Shown here in pieces: positions 1-7,705 of a stretch of 64,000 nt of DNA. The stretch's first letter is position 1. Every line of letters begins with the position of its first letter. The notes beneath the pieces are model-generated. The model did no database searches. It was not told the DNA's origin and worked only from the letters and a program-made list of their open reading frames with translations. The position numbers were made by a program, and so were the translations under genes. The stretch comes from Bin87 sp965232895 (GTDB taxonomy: Bacteria; Chloroflexota; Dehalococcoidia; Lucifugimonadales; UBA3495), in contig OZ247430.1 of the NCBI GenBank assembly GCA_965232895.1, positions 1,922,001 to 1,986,000 of the forward strand, written 5' to 3'.

Positions 1-2
1 GC

Positions 3-245
3 ATCCACCCGGGCAGCACCCGGACGGAGCGCTACATGGGACTGGTCGCGGAGCGGGCCGTCCGGAACAACACCTCGTCAGAGGCGGAGCTGGCCGGTTC
101 CGTCTCCGAAATACCCATCGGCCGCATGATCGAGCCGGACGACATTGCCAACCTGGCTGCCTTCCTGTGCTCGGATCTGGCCTCCGCAATCACGGGCCAG
201 ACCATAGCGGTGGACGGCGGAGCCGGGCGGGGCGTGCACTTTTAA
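3..245 (+). CDS. SDR family oxidoreductase, C-terminal fragment (cut by window start)
   Basis: The reading frame is open from base 3 and ends in TAA at 245, so only the last 80 residues are present. They carry the usual C-terminal end of a classical short-chain dehydrogenase/reductase: an HPGSTRT stretch after the substrate loop, IPIGRMIEPDDIANLAAFLCSD, and the terminal SAITGQTIAVDGG signature. The Rossmann fold and YxxxK catalytic part lie outside the window, so the substrate cannot be judged. Three complete SDR genes occur elsewhere in the window. Confidence 0.9.
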   Translation: MHPGSTRTERYMGLVAERAVRNNTSSEAELAGSVSEIPIGRMIEPDDIANLAAFLCSDLASAITGQTIAVDGGAGRGVHF

Positions 246-329
246 CCGCTCGCCGCCTGTCGAACCCCGGAGCAGCCGTGGGACTCCGCTCCGGAGCCGC
301 GCCCGTGCGATGGCGCGGCCCAACAGGTT

Positions 330-860
330 TCAACTCATGCCCAAATCACGCAGCGCGTTGGCGAAGTCGGGATCGAGAACGTAGGCGTCTTCGGTGCGGT
401 CGTAGATCAGCGGGCGGGGCAGGTCCACGTTTCCCCGACGGCGCTTCAGCCGGTTCAGGCTGTGCCCCTGGCTCGACAGGGAGCCGGACAGTTCGCGCTG
501 GGAGAGCCGCAGCGTGTGCATCAGCTGCGCGCGTTTTTGCGTGTGATTGGGCGACCGGGACACGCGCAGCATGGCCTGCCGCGCGGTGTCTGACAGATTC
601 CTCCAGAACGTTGTGACGTAACTTGCGTTCCAGGTAGCTTCCGGCGTCGACGCTGGCGCTACCGCTACCGTTTCGGTCTGCTCTCCTTCTTCAACTGCGG
701 CTTCCGGCGTTATGGCAACGACAGTTGCTTCACCGGTCGCTTCGCCTGCTGCTGTGGTAGATGCGCTTGCGGTCGGGTCAATAGCCCGGCCGGCCATCCC
801 TCTTAACGTCGCCACCACTTCTTCCACGTCGCCTTCAATCGTTATTGTAATATTCGCCAA
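330..860 (-). CDS. hypothetical protein with a basic C-terminal domain
   Basis: A 176-residue protein that I do not recognise by name. It starts at TTG, and AGGAG lies about eight bases upstream on the minus strand. Residues 1-25 form a small beta-rich segment (MANITITIEGDVEEVV). Residues 30-80 are a low-complexity Ala/Thr/Glu linker. The last 90 residues look folded and basic, with LRLSQRELSGSLSSQGHSLNRLKRR followed by a D-P-D-F-A ending. That pattern resembles winged-helix-like C-terminal domains in some phage and bacterial hypothetical proteins, so DNA binding is possible but not shown. It runs away from the lipoprotein gene upstream of it on the same strand. Confidence 0.6.
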   Translation of the reverse strand: MANITITIEGDVEEVVATLRGMAGRAIDPTASASTTAAGEATGEATVVAITPEAAVEEGEQTETVAVAPASTPEATWNASYVTTFWRNLSDTARQAMLRVSRSPNHTQKRAQLMHTLRLSQRELSGSLSSQGHSLNRLKRRRGNVDLPRPLIYDRTEDAYVLDPDFANALRDLGMS

Positions 861-967
861 AGTTTTGCTCCTGGTGGTTCGAATTTACACTGTGCCGTCG
901 ACGCTGGACATAATCTAACATACGCATTACGCAATACACCATACCGCCTAATATCCAAAATTGATTT

Positions 968-1969
968 TCAGCGGCTAATCGCGGCCAATAACGCAGCTTC
1001 CAACACCCGCGGCGGTACATATTGCTCAAATCGGCCAGATATCCGGCCGTCCCGTCCCACTACGAACGTCCAGGGCTCGGATACCAGGCCCCATTCCCCG
1101 ACGGCGGGAACCAGCTCGCGGGCCGGGTCCGCGGGGTTGATCCGGTGTGGGTCGCGGTACACCTCGACGTGAACAAAGCTGGCCTGCCCGGCATACCTTT
1201 CGGCCAGCGCCGAAAGGTCAGACACTTGCGGCCCGCACGTCGCCGTCACGCAAAAAGCCGGCGTGGCAAAGGTGATCACCGCGGGTTTCCCGGCCCGCAC
1301 CGCCTGGGCTGCCGACAACCGGTACAACGCCGGATCCGGTTCGGGGCTGCTGCTGATGGTTCGCAGATCCGCGACCGTAGCCACCGTGGGCGTTTCGGAC
1401 AGCGGCGCCGCGTCACCAATGAACGGCGCGCGGTGCTTTGGAGCCACCGACACCACCGAGCCGATGGTCAGCGGTTCCGCCGCTTCCGAGGGCGACTGCG
1501 CATAGTCGAACGTGGCGTGCAACTCCCAAACCCCCAGCGTATCGCCGGTGGCGGTTCCGGCTCGATCAAAGGACACGTTGGCGATGAACACGCCACGACG
1601 ACCCTCCGGGGGCCAGGGCAGGAACTCTGCCTCGGTCCGGTGTCGCACCTGACCGGTCGCGGCTCCGGGCTCGTAGTACACGGCGCGCAACGCTACTGTG
1701 TCCGGACGCACTGGCATATAATCACGATCCACCAATCCGAAGGACACCCGGTTGTCTCCCACGGCGAGGTCGCTGTTGCTCACCACCAGGCTTACCGGAG
1801 GGCCACCGGGCGGCTCTGAAAACGGATCGTTAGAACTGGCAGCCGGCGAACAAGCCAGCGCCGCCAGGAAAACCAATATGAGTACCGCAGTCGCATTCCG
1901 TGGCAACACCGGGCGACCGCTCTTCCACCCCTCCGCCGCATCAACCAAGCTGGCGCAAGATGGGATCAA
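968..1969 (-). CDS. lipid-anchored thioredoxin-fold protein
   Basis: Up to 333 residues. A hydrophobic stretch ending in the lipobox LAALAC (about residues 34-40) predicts a lipoprotein on the outer face of the membrane. The N-terminus looks over-long, and a GTG at 1909 would give a more usual signal peptide. The middle (residues 55-190) is beta-rich. Residues 205-330 resemble the thioredoxin/TlpA fold, with TFATPAFCVTATC carrying C240 and C245 in a C-x4-C arrangement rather than the standard C-x2-C, and a later WTFVVGRDGRISGRFEQYVP beta-hairpin. A thiol redox or metal-handling role outside the cell is likely. The C-x4-C spacing makes ordinary disulfide exchange less certain and would also suit copper binding as in Sco-like proteins. 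Confidence 0.75.
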   Translation of the reverse strand: MIPSCASLVDAAEGWKSGRPVLPRNATAVLILVFLAALACSPAASSNDPFSEPPGGPPVSLVVSNSDLAVGDNRVSFGLVDRDYMPVRPDTVALRAVYYEPGAATGQVRHRTEAEFLPWPPEGRRGVFIANVSFDRAGTATGDTLGVWELHATFDYAQSPSEAAEPLTIGSVVSVAPKHRAPFIGDAAPLSETPTVATVADLRTISSSPEPDPALYRLSAAQAVRAGKPAVITFATPAFCVTATCGPQVSDLSALAERYAGQASFVHVEVYRDPHRINPADPARELVPAVGEWGLVSEPWTFVVGRDGRISGRFEQYVPPRVLEAALLAAISR

Positions 1970-2603
1970 TGCAAACCTTCTGACTTACGACTTGCTGGCG
2001 AATTCCTAATGGATAAAGACTATTACGTGTAGAAATATGAAACCGGATCGGTTCAAAAACGAATATCCGTTATATTACTCAGAAGCCCTCACGCGTACCC
2101 AGTTTGTCATTGTGAGCCCAGCACGGCAATCTTGTTCCGGCCAGGATCGTCGCTATACCAAATACCAGCGAAATTACCACGTCTGATTGATACCTTGATC
2201 TTCCCGATCCAGTTTTTGCCCAGTCCTGGCTACCCAGGGGCAGGCCCCCCAGGGGCGGGAGTTTCAACTACCAGCGCAGTATAGGGACTGCTGTACCGCA
2301 GCGCAACGCCACCGGGCTCTCACGCGTACCCATTTTGTCTTTTACATCGATGCACCGGATGAACAGGATTTGATTGATTATTGTGGACGTTCCCGCGCTC
2401 TTGACGATGCTGAAAATTGAACGCCCCACCCGCACGCCATCATCCGGTCTATCCTGTTTATCGATGTAAATTGGCTCCCGTAGTCGTGAAACTGGGTACG
2501 CATGAGGGTGGTTGGGGATTGACAACGTGTTTATTGGCGATTATGATAACGACAATTCCGTTATGCAATGTGAAGGCGACACGGATAGAGGAGGCTAGGA
2601 GCG
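1970..2603. repeat. repeat-rich intergenic region
   Basis: This 634-bp stretch has no convincing gene. It holds three copies of a motif around GCGTACCCA: two direct (from 2088 and 2318) and one inverted (about 2488-2510). A GTCATTGTGAGC palindromic-type repeat lies at 2106-2133. An 11-bp terminal inverted repeat, TTTACATCGAT, bounds 2341-2470. Related copies lie at 27570-27625, 34285-34313 and 38097-38171, so this looks like a landing site for small dispersed repeats. The short open frames here have no coding signals I trust. Confidence 0.7.
2341..2470. repeat. TTTACATCGAT inverted-repeat element, copy 1
   Basis: A 130-bp segment bounded by TTTACATCGATGCACCGGAT (2341-2360) and an inverted end (2460-2470, ATCGATGTAAA). 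The first 20 bases are identical to the reverse complement of the right end of a 75-bp element at 38097-38171. Both ends also contain ACAGGAT/CCGGAT modules. It looks like a small non-coding palindromic repeat of the type scattered in many bacterial genomes. Confidence 0.65.
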
Positions 2604-2825
2604 ATGGTTACCGTGAACGAACGTCTAGTCACCGTGGATGAAGAACAACCTGCTGGGCTATTGACCGAGAAAGTGGAAAGGGATTTGGCTGAAGCGCTGA
2701 CCGAGTTTGGGGCCCACAAGGAAGAAGTCGCGCCGGAACGCGCCTGTCGCATCTCCCCGCCCACCCTGGCGTACGGCATTCCGATGGCTGGAGTGCGGTA
2801 CTACAGCTTCGTGCCGGAGAAGTAG
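2604..2825 (+). CDS. small hypothetical protein
   Basis: A 73-residue frame starting at ATG, with an AGGAGGCTAGGAG purine-rich ribosome site just upstream and a strong hairpin (2859-2880) just downstream, so it has start and stop signals of a real gene. The protein is acidic in the first half and ends in a YYSFVPEK stretch. There is no transmembrane segment, signal peptide or motif I recognise. Its location between repeats and an IS110 remnant suggests an accessory gene. The function is unknown. Confidence 0.45.
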   Translation: MVTVNERLVTVDEEQPAGLLTEKVERDLAEALTEFGAHKEEVAPERACRISPPTLAYGIPMAGVRYYSFVPEK

Positions 2826-2858
2826 GACGGCAGGCGACAAGGCGCGATGACGCGCTCT

Positions 2859-2880
2859 GGGGCGGCCTGATGGCCGCCCC
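2859..2880 (+). terminator. hairpin after the 73-residue gene
   Basis: GGGGCGGCC and GGCCGCCCC form a perfect 9-bp stem with a TGAT loop 33 bases after the stop codon. The downstream side is A/T-rich (AAATAATTTAAT) but lacks a clean T-run. It may also serve the convergent IS110 remnant. Confidence 0.5.
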
Positions 2881-2974
2881 AAATAATTTAATCGCCAACC
2901 TTAATCCCCTAATCCCCTGCTTACCCATTTTGGGTAGTTCGTCAGAAGCAGCAACTGTGTGGAAGGTCAAGGGG

Positions 2975-3514
2975 TTAGGCGGCAGCGGCAACAGGATTTT
3001 GCCAGGGGGTGTTGGATTTGATGATGGCGTTGCAGAGGGTGAGCAGCTTGCGCATACACGCGATGAGGGCGACCTTCTGGGCCTTGCCGGCGGCCCGCAG
3101 ACGCTCATAACAGGCTCGGATGGCTGGGTTGCATCGGGTGGCCGCCAGGGTTGCCAGGTACAAGGCGGCCCGCAACTGGCGTCGGCCGCCCCACACCGAG
3201 CGTTTGCCGCGCCATTGTCCGCGGTCCCGGTTGTAGGGAGCAACGCCCGCCAGGGCGGCGATTGCCTTGGGGGTGGCGTGTCCCAGCTCGGGCAGTCCGG
3301 CGGCGGCCAACTCCGTCACCAGCCGGGTTTCCAATCCTCCAGTGGCCTCCACGATGACCCGCTGCGGCTCCAGCGGGACCAACTCCGCCACCAGATCGCT
3401 CAGGCTGGCGTCGGTGTACTCCACACTCCAGGCCCGGTCTGCCGGAAGCGCCCAACAATCCAGGCAAGCTTTGGACACGTCAATGCCGATGATGGTCATT
3501 GTCGCGGTGGTCAT
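2975..3514 (-). pseudogene. IS110-family transposase with in-frame internal deletion
   Basis: The 179-residue product joins the start and the end of an IS110/IS1111-type recombinase. The N-terminal part has IIGIDVSK and VIVEATGG, the first two acidic positions of the DEDD RuvC-like domain. The C-terminal part has AIAALAGVAPYNRDRG and the WRGKRSVWGGRRQLRAALY serine-recombinase-like region of the IS116/IS110/IS902 domain. Family members are roughly 330-400 residues. Here the frame jumps from LVTELAAAGLP directly to ELGHATPKAIAALAG, so about 150 residues are missing, including the last two DEDD aspartates and the coiled-coil. The reading frame is preserved across the junction. Transposition by this protein alone is not expected. 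Confidence 0.85.
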
Positions 3515-3720
3515 GATGTTTTACACTCCCCGTACCTTTGGTTTGGCGTGGCTTGCCATTCCCGGACTACCCGGCCTTGCAATACGGGGTCTGGTGATTC
3601 AGCCCCTCACAACTGTTCGGGTTAGCCAAGGGTGAACGACGCGGCGACCTTGCTGATTCACGGCTTCGCACAGCGAGCCCCAGGATTAACGGTCGCCGCG
3701 TCGTTGGCTCCTTCAAGATA
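3515..3720 (-). mobile_element. IS110 non-coding end upstream of the transposase remnant
   Basis: About 200 bp upstream of the transposase start contain a 15-bp perfect inverted repeat: AACGACGCGGCGACC at 3632-3646 and its complement at 3691-3705, enclosing about 44 bases. In IS110-group elements the non-coding end upstream of the recombinase encodes the structured bridge RNA that guides target and donor choice. By position and by the large stem this region could be a bridge-RNA remnant. I cannot define the element boundaries or the guide loops from the sequence alone. Confidence 0.4.
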
Positions 3721-3834
3721 CAAGGATTTGCCGGATTTATGGATTATCAGGATCGGGAGCGCTCTGCCCTGAGTGGCCTCTATCCGGCCAATCCGTAAAT
3801 CCTGATAGGAGTTATGCACTTGAAATTGCGAACC

Positions 3835-3862
3835 CGTCATTCCTGCGAAAGCAGGAATGACG
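3835..3862. repeat. palindromic repeat, GTCATTCC type
   Basis: CGTCATTCCTGC-GAAA-GCAGGAATGACG is a near-perfect hairpin with a GAAA loop. The same type occurs at 6615-6638, 21252-21271 and twice inside each of two 144-bp elements (27426-27569, 51935-52078). It is a dispersed non-coding repeat common to many bacteria. Confidence 0.75.
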
Positions 3863-4053
3863 GTTGTTCTGCTGCCCAACTGCGTAAGTCCTTTCCTGAT
3901 TCTGAATTCTGACCAACTGCCCAAAATGAGCTCTCGTGATCTCGCCGCCAGCAGGCGCGCGTCGGAACGGTGTGCTATCATGGCACTGAACCCCTGTCGG
4001 CTCGCCGGACACATTACACAAATGATTCATTTCATGTTCCCCATCTGCTGCTG

Positions 4054-4069
4054 CCCCCCCCCCCCCCCC
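4054..4069. repeat. homopolymeric C tract, 16 bases
   Basis: Sixteen consecutive C residues occur about 160 bases upstream of the next gene. The 700-bp stretch from 3515 to 4226 has no gene I can support: it holds the IS110 end, one palindromic repeat and this tract. Such runs can vary in length by slippage, and they are also a common place for sequencing error. Confidence 0.8.
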
Positions 4070-4226
4070 GACTAACCCCGTCGCAAAACGCCAGCCTGGG
4101 CCGGCGGCTACCGCTGCCCTGGTGTTGAACGTTCGAGACTTCCAATGGCCGGACGTGGATGGATCCACGTCCGGTTTTTGATTTCTGCATCCGCCCCGCG
4201 CGGATATCAATTTGGAGGACTGACCC

Positions 4227-4796
4227 ATGAACACCGGCATCGGAGCTCTCCGCAAGCACCGGCTGGCGCTAGGTGCGCTGGCCATCATCGCCATCATCGC
4301 GCTGACGGCCGGCACCCTGTTCGCTGCCAGCGAGCGGCAACAGCCCGACATCCAACCGTCGAGCGGGCAGCTGCCGAGCGAACCTTTGACCAGTCACGAG
4401 ACCGACCCCGGACTGTCCGAAGAGCACCGCGCCCTGGTGGCGCAGGAAGCGGCCCAGCAAGATGGACCCGTGGCCGCCCCCGGCCAGGTTGTGCTGGAAC
4501 CCCAAGTCTCCGATGCCCTGGCCCAATGGTTGGACGAGCAGCCGGAGCAGATGGGTTTCATAACCCGTGAAGACGCCATCACCTCCGACCCGGATACCAT
4601 GGACTGGCTGTTGTACCAAGCGGTGTACAAAGATGTCCTGACTCAGGAACACGCCGACGCGGTGCAGGACTGGTACGACCGGCGTCCCAGCGCGGAAGAA
4701 GCGCCCGAACTGCTGAACCAACAGCCGGTATATCTGCACCGCCCCGGCGACGATAACAGCGTCCGCGAACTGTTGCGGGAAACCGAGTCTCGCTAA
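4227..4796 (+). CDS. membrane-anchored hypothetical protein
   Basis: A 189-residue protein. GGAGGACTGACCC lies directly before the ATG, a good ribosome site. Residues 1-12 are basic and residues 13-34 (LALGALAIIAIIALTAGTLFAA) form one membrane helix or uncleaved signal. The rest is acidic, Gln/Glu-rich and predicted to lie outside the membrane. I find no catalytic motif. It precedes the serine protease gene by 33 bases on the same strand, so the two are probably co-transcribed. A role beside the exported protease is an inference from position only. Confidence 0.7.
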   Translation: MNTGIGALRKHRLALGALAIIAIIALTAGTLFAASERQQPDIQPSSGQLPSEPLTSHETDPGLSEEHRALVAQEAAQQDGPVAAPGQVVLEPQVSDALAQWLDEQPEQMGFITREDAITSDPDTMDWLLYQAVYKDVLTQEHADAVQDWYDRRPSAEEAPELLNQQPVYLHRPGDDNSVRELLRETESR

Positions 4797-4829
4797 TCTT
4801 GCCGCCCTACCTCGGTCCTGGAGTACAAC

Positions 4830-6500
4830 ATGACAAAGCCGCTGCAATCGCTGACGCTTCCGCTCCTTGCCTTCCTACTGACTGCGCTGGTGGGCGTCGT
4901 TCTTGCCACCGCTCCGCCAGTCGGGGCGCAGGGAGGCGTACCCCCCGTCACCAATATCGCGGTGGTCAGCGGCACGGACTCCAGTGAGGCGGTCGTCTCA
5001 TGGGACGCCGTATCCCAAGCATCACATTACCGCATCGGTTACGTCAATATGGAGGTTGATTACCACCTGGCCAAGGCCAGTTGCACGGAAGAATGGATCG
5101 AAGCCTTCGTCTATGTTGACGTGAACGCACGGAATATTCCAGTCAGGAATGGGCGCGCCGAGTACACTATCCGGCGGCTATCCCCCGGCGCTCGCCATGC
5201 TTTCACCGTGCTGACCACCAACAACTTCCACAATAGCACCCAGAGTGTCGGCGGAGACTTCTCTTGGCCGTCAAGCCCGCGCTGGAAGTTCCTGCCGGGA
5301 CGAACTACGCTACCAGCCAGCGTGACGCTCCCCAGCGGTGAATGTACCCAGATTGCCCCGGCCCCCGGTGCCTCTGATCGGCCCCTCACCAACGCGGAAC
5401 TGGTGCAGCTGGTCCGGCCGGCTCTCGCGAAAATCATTGCTATTCCCTCCGACGGCAGAACCTACTCTGGCACCGGCTTCGTCGTAAGCTCCGATGGCCT
5501 GATGGTGACCAACCGCCACGTGGTGGACGACGCTAGCACTGTGGACGTCCACATGATAGCTGCCGATGGGCACAGGATAACGCTCACCGGGCAGGTGTTG
5601 GGCCGGGGCATCCTGGCCGACTTGGCGATGATTCAACTGCCGGCCGGCCGAACTTATCCCGCTTTGACGCTGGGACACGCGGACGATGTAGCCCAGAGCG
5701 ATACGGTTACCGCCTGGGGATACCCATCATCAAGTTTCCTGGGCGATGACCCCACCCTGACCCAGGGCATCGTATCTTCGACCAACCGTGTTTTCGATGA
5801 CACCAGGTACATCCAAACCGACGCCGCCATCGCCGGGGGCAGCAGCGGCGGCCCGGTGGTGGATCGTTTCGGCCATGTCATCGGCGTCAACACCGCCAGC
5901 TTGGTTCGGATTCAGGACGATGGCACCGCAGTGCCGGTCCCCGGTATCTACCTGGCCATTGTCAGCAATGAAATCACTAGCCGGTGGGATGCCATGGTAG
6001 CCGGAGGGCCGGCGCAGGCCACCTACCGCAACCTGAGGTTTGACTATGGCTACAGCATGAGCATACCGAAGGGATGGTATCTGGATAGCGAGACAGAGCT
6101 AACTTCGACTTTCATCCCGTATACCGGGCGACGTCTAGCATCGATTGCAAGTTTCCCGATACGCGAGCCGTTCATAGGACGGAGCGAAGAGCTTCAAGCT
6201 TTTGCCAATTGGTATTGGAACACTTTCTTACCGGGGTACGCAGCTGAAAACTGGGTCCTTTTCCAGCCGGTGGGCATGACCAAAGTGAACGTGTCGGGCC
6301 AGGAGTTTTACCGTCTTGACTATAGGGCGCGATGGTCATCTGAGCTATGCTTATTCCGCGTTATCGAGATGCACAGCGTGTCCTCCAGTTACCCGGCCAA
6401 GCCTTACGTGTTCAACACGGAAAGCAATATTTGTGAGGACAGCCTGTCGACGGCTCACCAGGCGGAGCGTCAGACCATGCTCAACAGTTTCCGCCCGTAA
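4830..6500 (+). CDS. exported trypsin-like serine protease with N-terminal beta domain
   Basis: A 556-residue protein. Residues 1-33 form a signal peptide ending near VGAQG. Residues 38-150 look like a fibronectin-III-type beta sandwich (VTNIAVVSG, AVVSWDAVSQASHYRIGY). Residues 195-390 are a chymotrypsin-fold protease of the HtrA/DegP type: H230 in TNRHVVD, D264 in LADLAMI, and S339 in GGSSGGPVV with the following GHVIGVNTA strand. All three catalytic residues are present. No PDZ domain follows; residues 395-556 are an extra domain containing WYLDSETELTSTF that I cannot assign. It probably cleaves extracellular or surface proteins. A strong terminator lies 25 bases after the stop. Confidence 0.9.
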   Translation: MTKPLQSLTLPLLAFLLTALVGVVLATAPPVGAQGGVPPVTNIAVVSGTDSSEAVVSWDAVSQASHYRIGYVNMEVDYHLAKASCTEEWIEAFVYVDVNARNIPVRNGRAEYTIRRLSPGARHAFTVLTTNNFHNSTQSVGGDFSWPSSPRWKFLPGRTTLPASVTLPSGECTQIAPAPGASDRPLTNAELVQLVRPALAKIIAIPSDGRTYSGTGFVVSSDGLMVTNRHVVDDASTVDVHMIAADGHRITLTGQVLGRGILADLAMIQLPAGRTYPALTLGHADDVAQSDTVTAWGYPSSSFLGDDPTLTQGIVSSTNRVFDDTRYIQTDAAIAGGSSGGPVVDRFGHVIGVNTASLVRIQDDGTAVPVPGIYLAIVSNEITSRWDAMVAGGPAQATYRNLRFDYGYSMSIPKGWYLDSETELTSTFIPYTGRRLASIASFPIREPFIGRSEELQAFANWYWNTFLPGYAAENWVLFQPVGMTKVNVSGQEFYRLDYRARWSSELCLFRVIEMHSVSSSYPAKPYVFNTESNICEDSLSTAHQAERQTMLNSFRP

Positions 6501-6525
6501 CGACAGTCAGTCCTGCGGAAGGAAC

Positions 6526-6563
6526 CCGAAGGGCCGCTGCGTTGCCAGGCAGCGGCCCTTCGG
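6526..6563 (+). terminator. rho-independent terminator after the protease gene
   Basis: A 15-bp perfect stem (6526-6540 with 6549-6563, CCGAAGGGCCGCTGC) has an 8-base loop and is followed by TTGTCATTTT. It lies 26 bases after the protease stop codon. Confidence 0.8.
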
Positions 6564-6614
6564 TTGTCATTTTGAGGAACGCAGCCGCTCATTCTGTGCC
6601 TGTCGCCGGTCACT

Positions 6615-6638
6615 GGATTCCCGCTTTCGTGGGAATGA
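6615..6638. repeat. palindromic repeat, GTCATTCC type
   Basis: GGATTCCCGC-TTTC-GTGGGAATGA is a further copy of the dispersed hairpin seen at 3835-3862, in the opposite orientation. Confidence 0.65.
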
Positions 6639-6712
6639 TGGTGATGGTGCGATTGCCCTGTACCGGAGGCGATTTCGCTACTCGGGTGCGGTCGACATTG
6701 GCATTGGATTGG

Positions 6713-7141
6713 TCATGCGAGCGGGTTTAGCCAGCGTAGGCCGGGGAAGCGGGCGAAATCCGAATCGTTGGAGTGGAGCTCCGCGTCGTGTTCAATGGCC
6801 AATGCGGCTATGTGGGCGTCTGTCACCAACTTGGTTCCGCTGCCGGCGACGGCGAGGTTTTCCTGGAAGATGCGCATGTGGCCGTCGCCCGGGTTGATCG
6901 GAGTGATATGGTCATGTCGGAACCAGTCGGCTACGGAGTCCGCGGCATTGGCCGGCGACACGGGAGGACTTAGGACACCGGGAATGGTGATCACGCGCAC
7001 AAACCCTGTTGCTACTGCCCAGGGGATGCCGACGCTTTCGGTACCATGAATCAGGTCTTGCCACCAGCGTTGGGCCACGTCATGCTCTGGGGCATCAGGT
7101 TTGTGAGCGTAGATCAGCATGTTGATGTCCGGTACGATCAT
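6713..7141 (-). CDS. vapC: PIN-domain ribonuclease toxin (VapC-like)
   Basis: A 142-residue PIN-domain protein. The conserved acidic metal-binding positions are visible: D5 in MIVPDINMLIYAH, D in LVTDAHIAALAIEHDAEL (about 107), and D in HSNDSDFARF (about 121-124), which places it among VapC-type endoribonucleases that cut RNA with Mg2+. The subfamily has the FxxVxTxPxVLxPP spacing seen in stand-alone plant-bacterial PIN toxins. The start overlaps the upstream antitoxin stop by four bases (ATGA), the usual coupling of TA operons. Confidence 0.88.
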   Translation of the reverse strand: MIVPDINMLIYAHKPDAPEHDVAQRWWQDLIHGTESVGIPWAVATGFVRVITIPGVLSPPVSPANAADSVADWFRHDHITPINPGDGHMRIFQENLAVAGSGTKLVTDAHIAALAIEHDAELHSNDSDFARFPGLRWLNPLA

Positions 7142-7413
7142 GCGTTGCGTTCCCTGATTCTCCGTTCCTTCTCGAAGTATTCCTGATCCATAAGTTCATC
7201 GTTCAGCTGATTGTAGTTGACCCGCTGTTCTTGGCCGATGAGGGCCGCACGGGCGGCAACAGAGGAGGGTTCCGTCTCGGTGGCCGGCGCATCCGGCTCT
7301 GTGGTGGAGATTTCTCCGATGTCCAATGAAACCAACGACCCTTCCGGTAGGTCAATTGCTTCCAGCGGCGTGAGTACCCCGTTGGCGAACCTGGCTTTCA
7401 CGGTTTGTGTCAT
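7138..7413 (-). CDS. antitoxin, DUF104/AbrB-like
   Basis: A 91-residue protein whose first 33 residues (VKARFANGVLTPLEAIDLPEGSLV) match the pattern of DUF104-type antitoxins: a short swapped-hairpin DNA-binding fold related to AbrB/MazE. The C-terminal half is acidic, then basic (EKERRIRERNA), as expected of a tail that wraps the toxin. It is transcribed first and overlaps the PIN toxin gene by four bases. The pair should act as an autorepressing TA module. The 290 bp between this gene and relA are divergent promoter space without other visible features. Confidence 0.8.
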   Translation of the reverse strand: MTQTVKARFANGVLTPLEAIDLPEGSLVSLDIGEISTTEPDAPATETEPSSVAARAALIGQEQRVNYNQLNDELMDQEYFEKERRIRERNA

Positions 7414-7705
7414 AACTCGCTCCCTGCGGCGCCCTGCTTGATGGTTCCACGCGGGCAGTGTAGCACTGGCTACGTCGATTGCATTTGTGGTGTTTGTAGG
7501 GGATTTGGCTATTCCGAAAAATTAGTATCGTCGGCATGGGCTTGTCTACTGAATTAGGGAGAGCGAAATCTTCTCTGTACCGGTCCGCCCCGCGCTGGAC
7601 ATACCGGGGGCGGATGGTTATCATCATCGGACAGGCTGCAGCGCGACGTCACCCGTTGCGTGGGAGTTTCCGCGCTCGCACCCCGTGACAGTCAGGAGGG
7701 CGCCT

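Noticed and set aside
3658..4351. Overlapping minus-strand frames of 118-179 codons
   Set aside because: They cross the C-tract and a palindromic repeat and oppose the exported-protein gene; composition looks non-coding.
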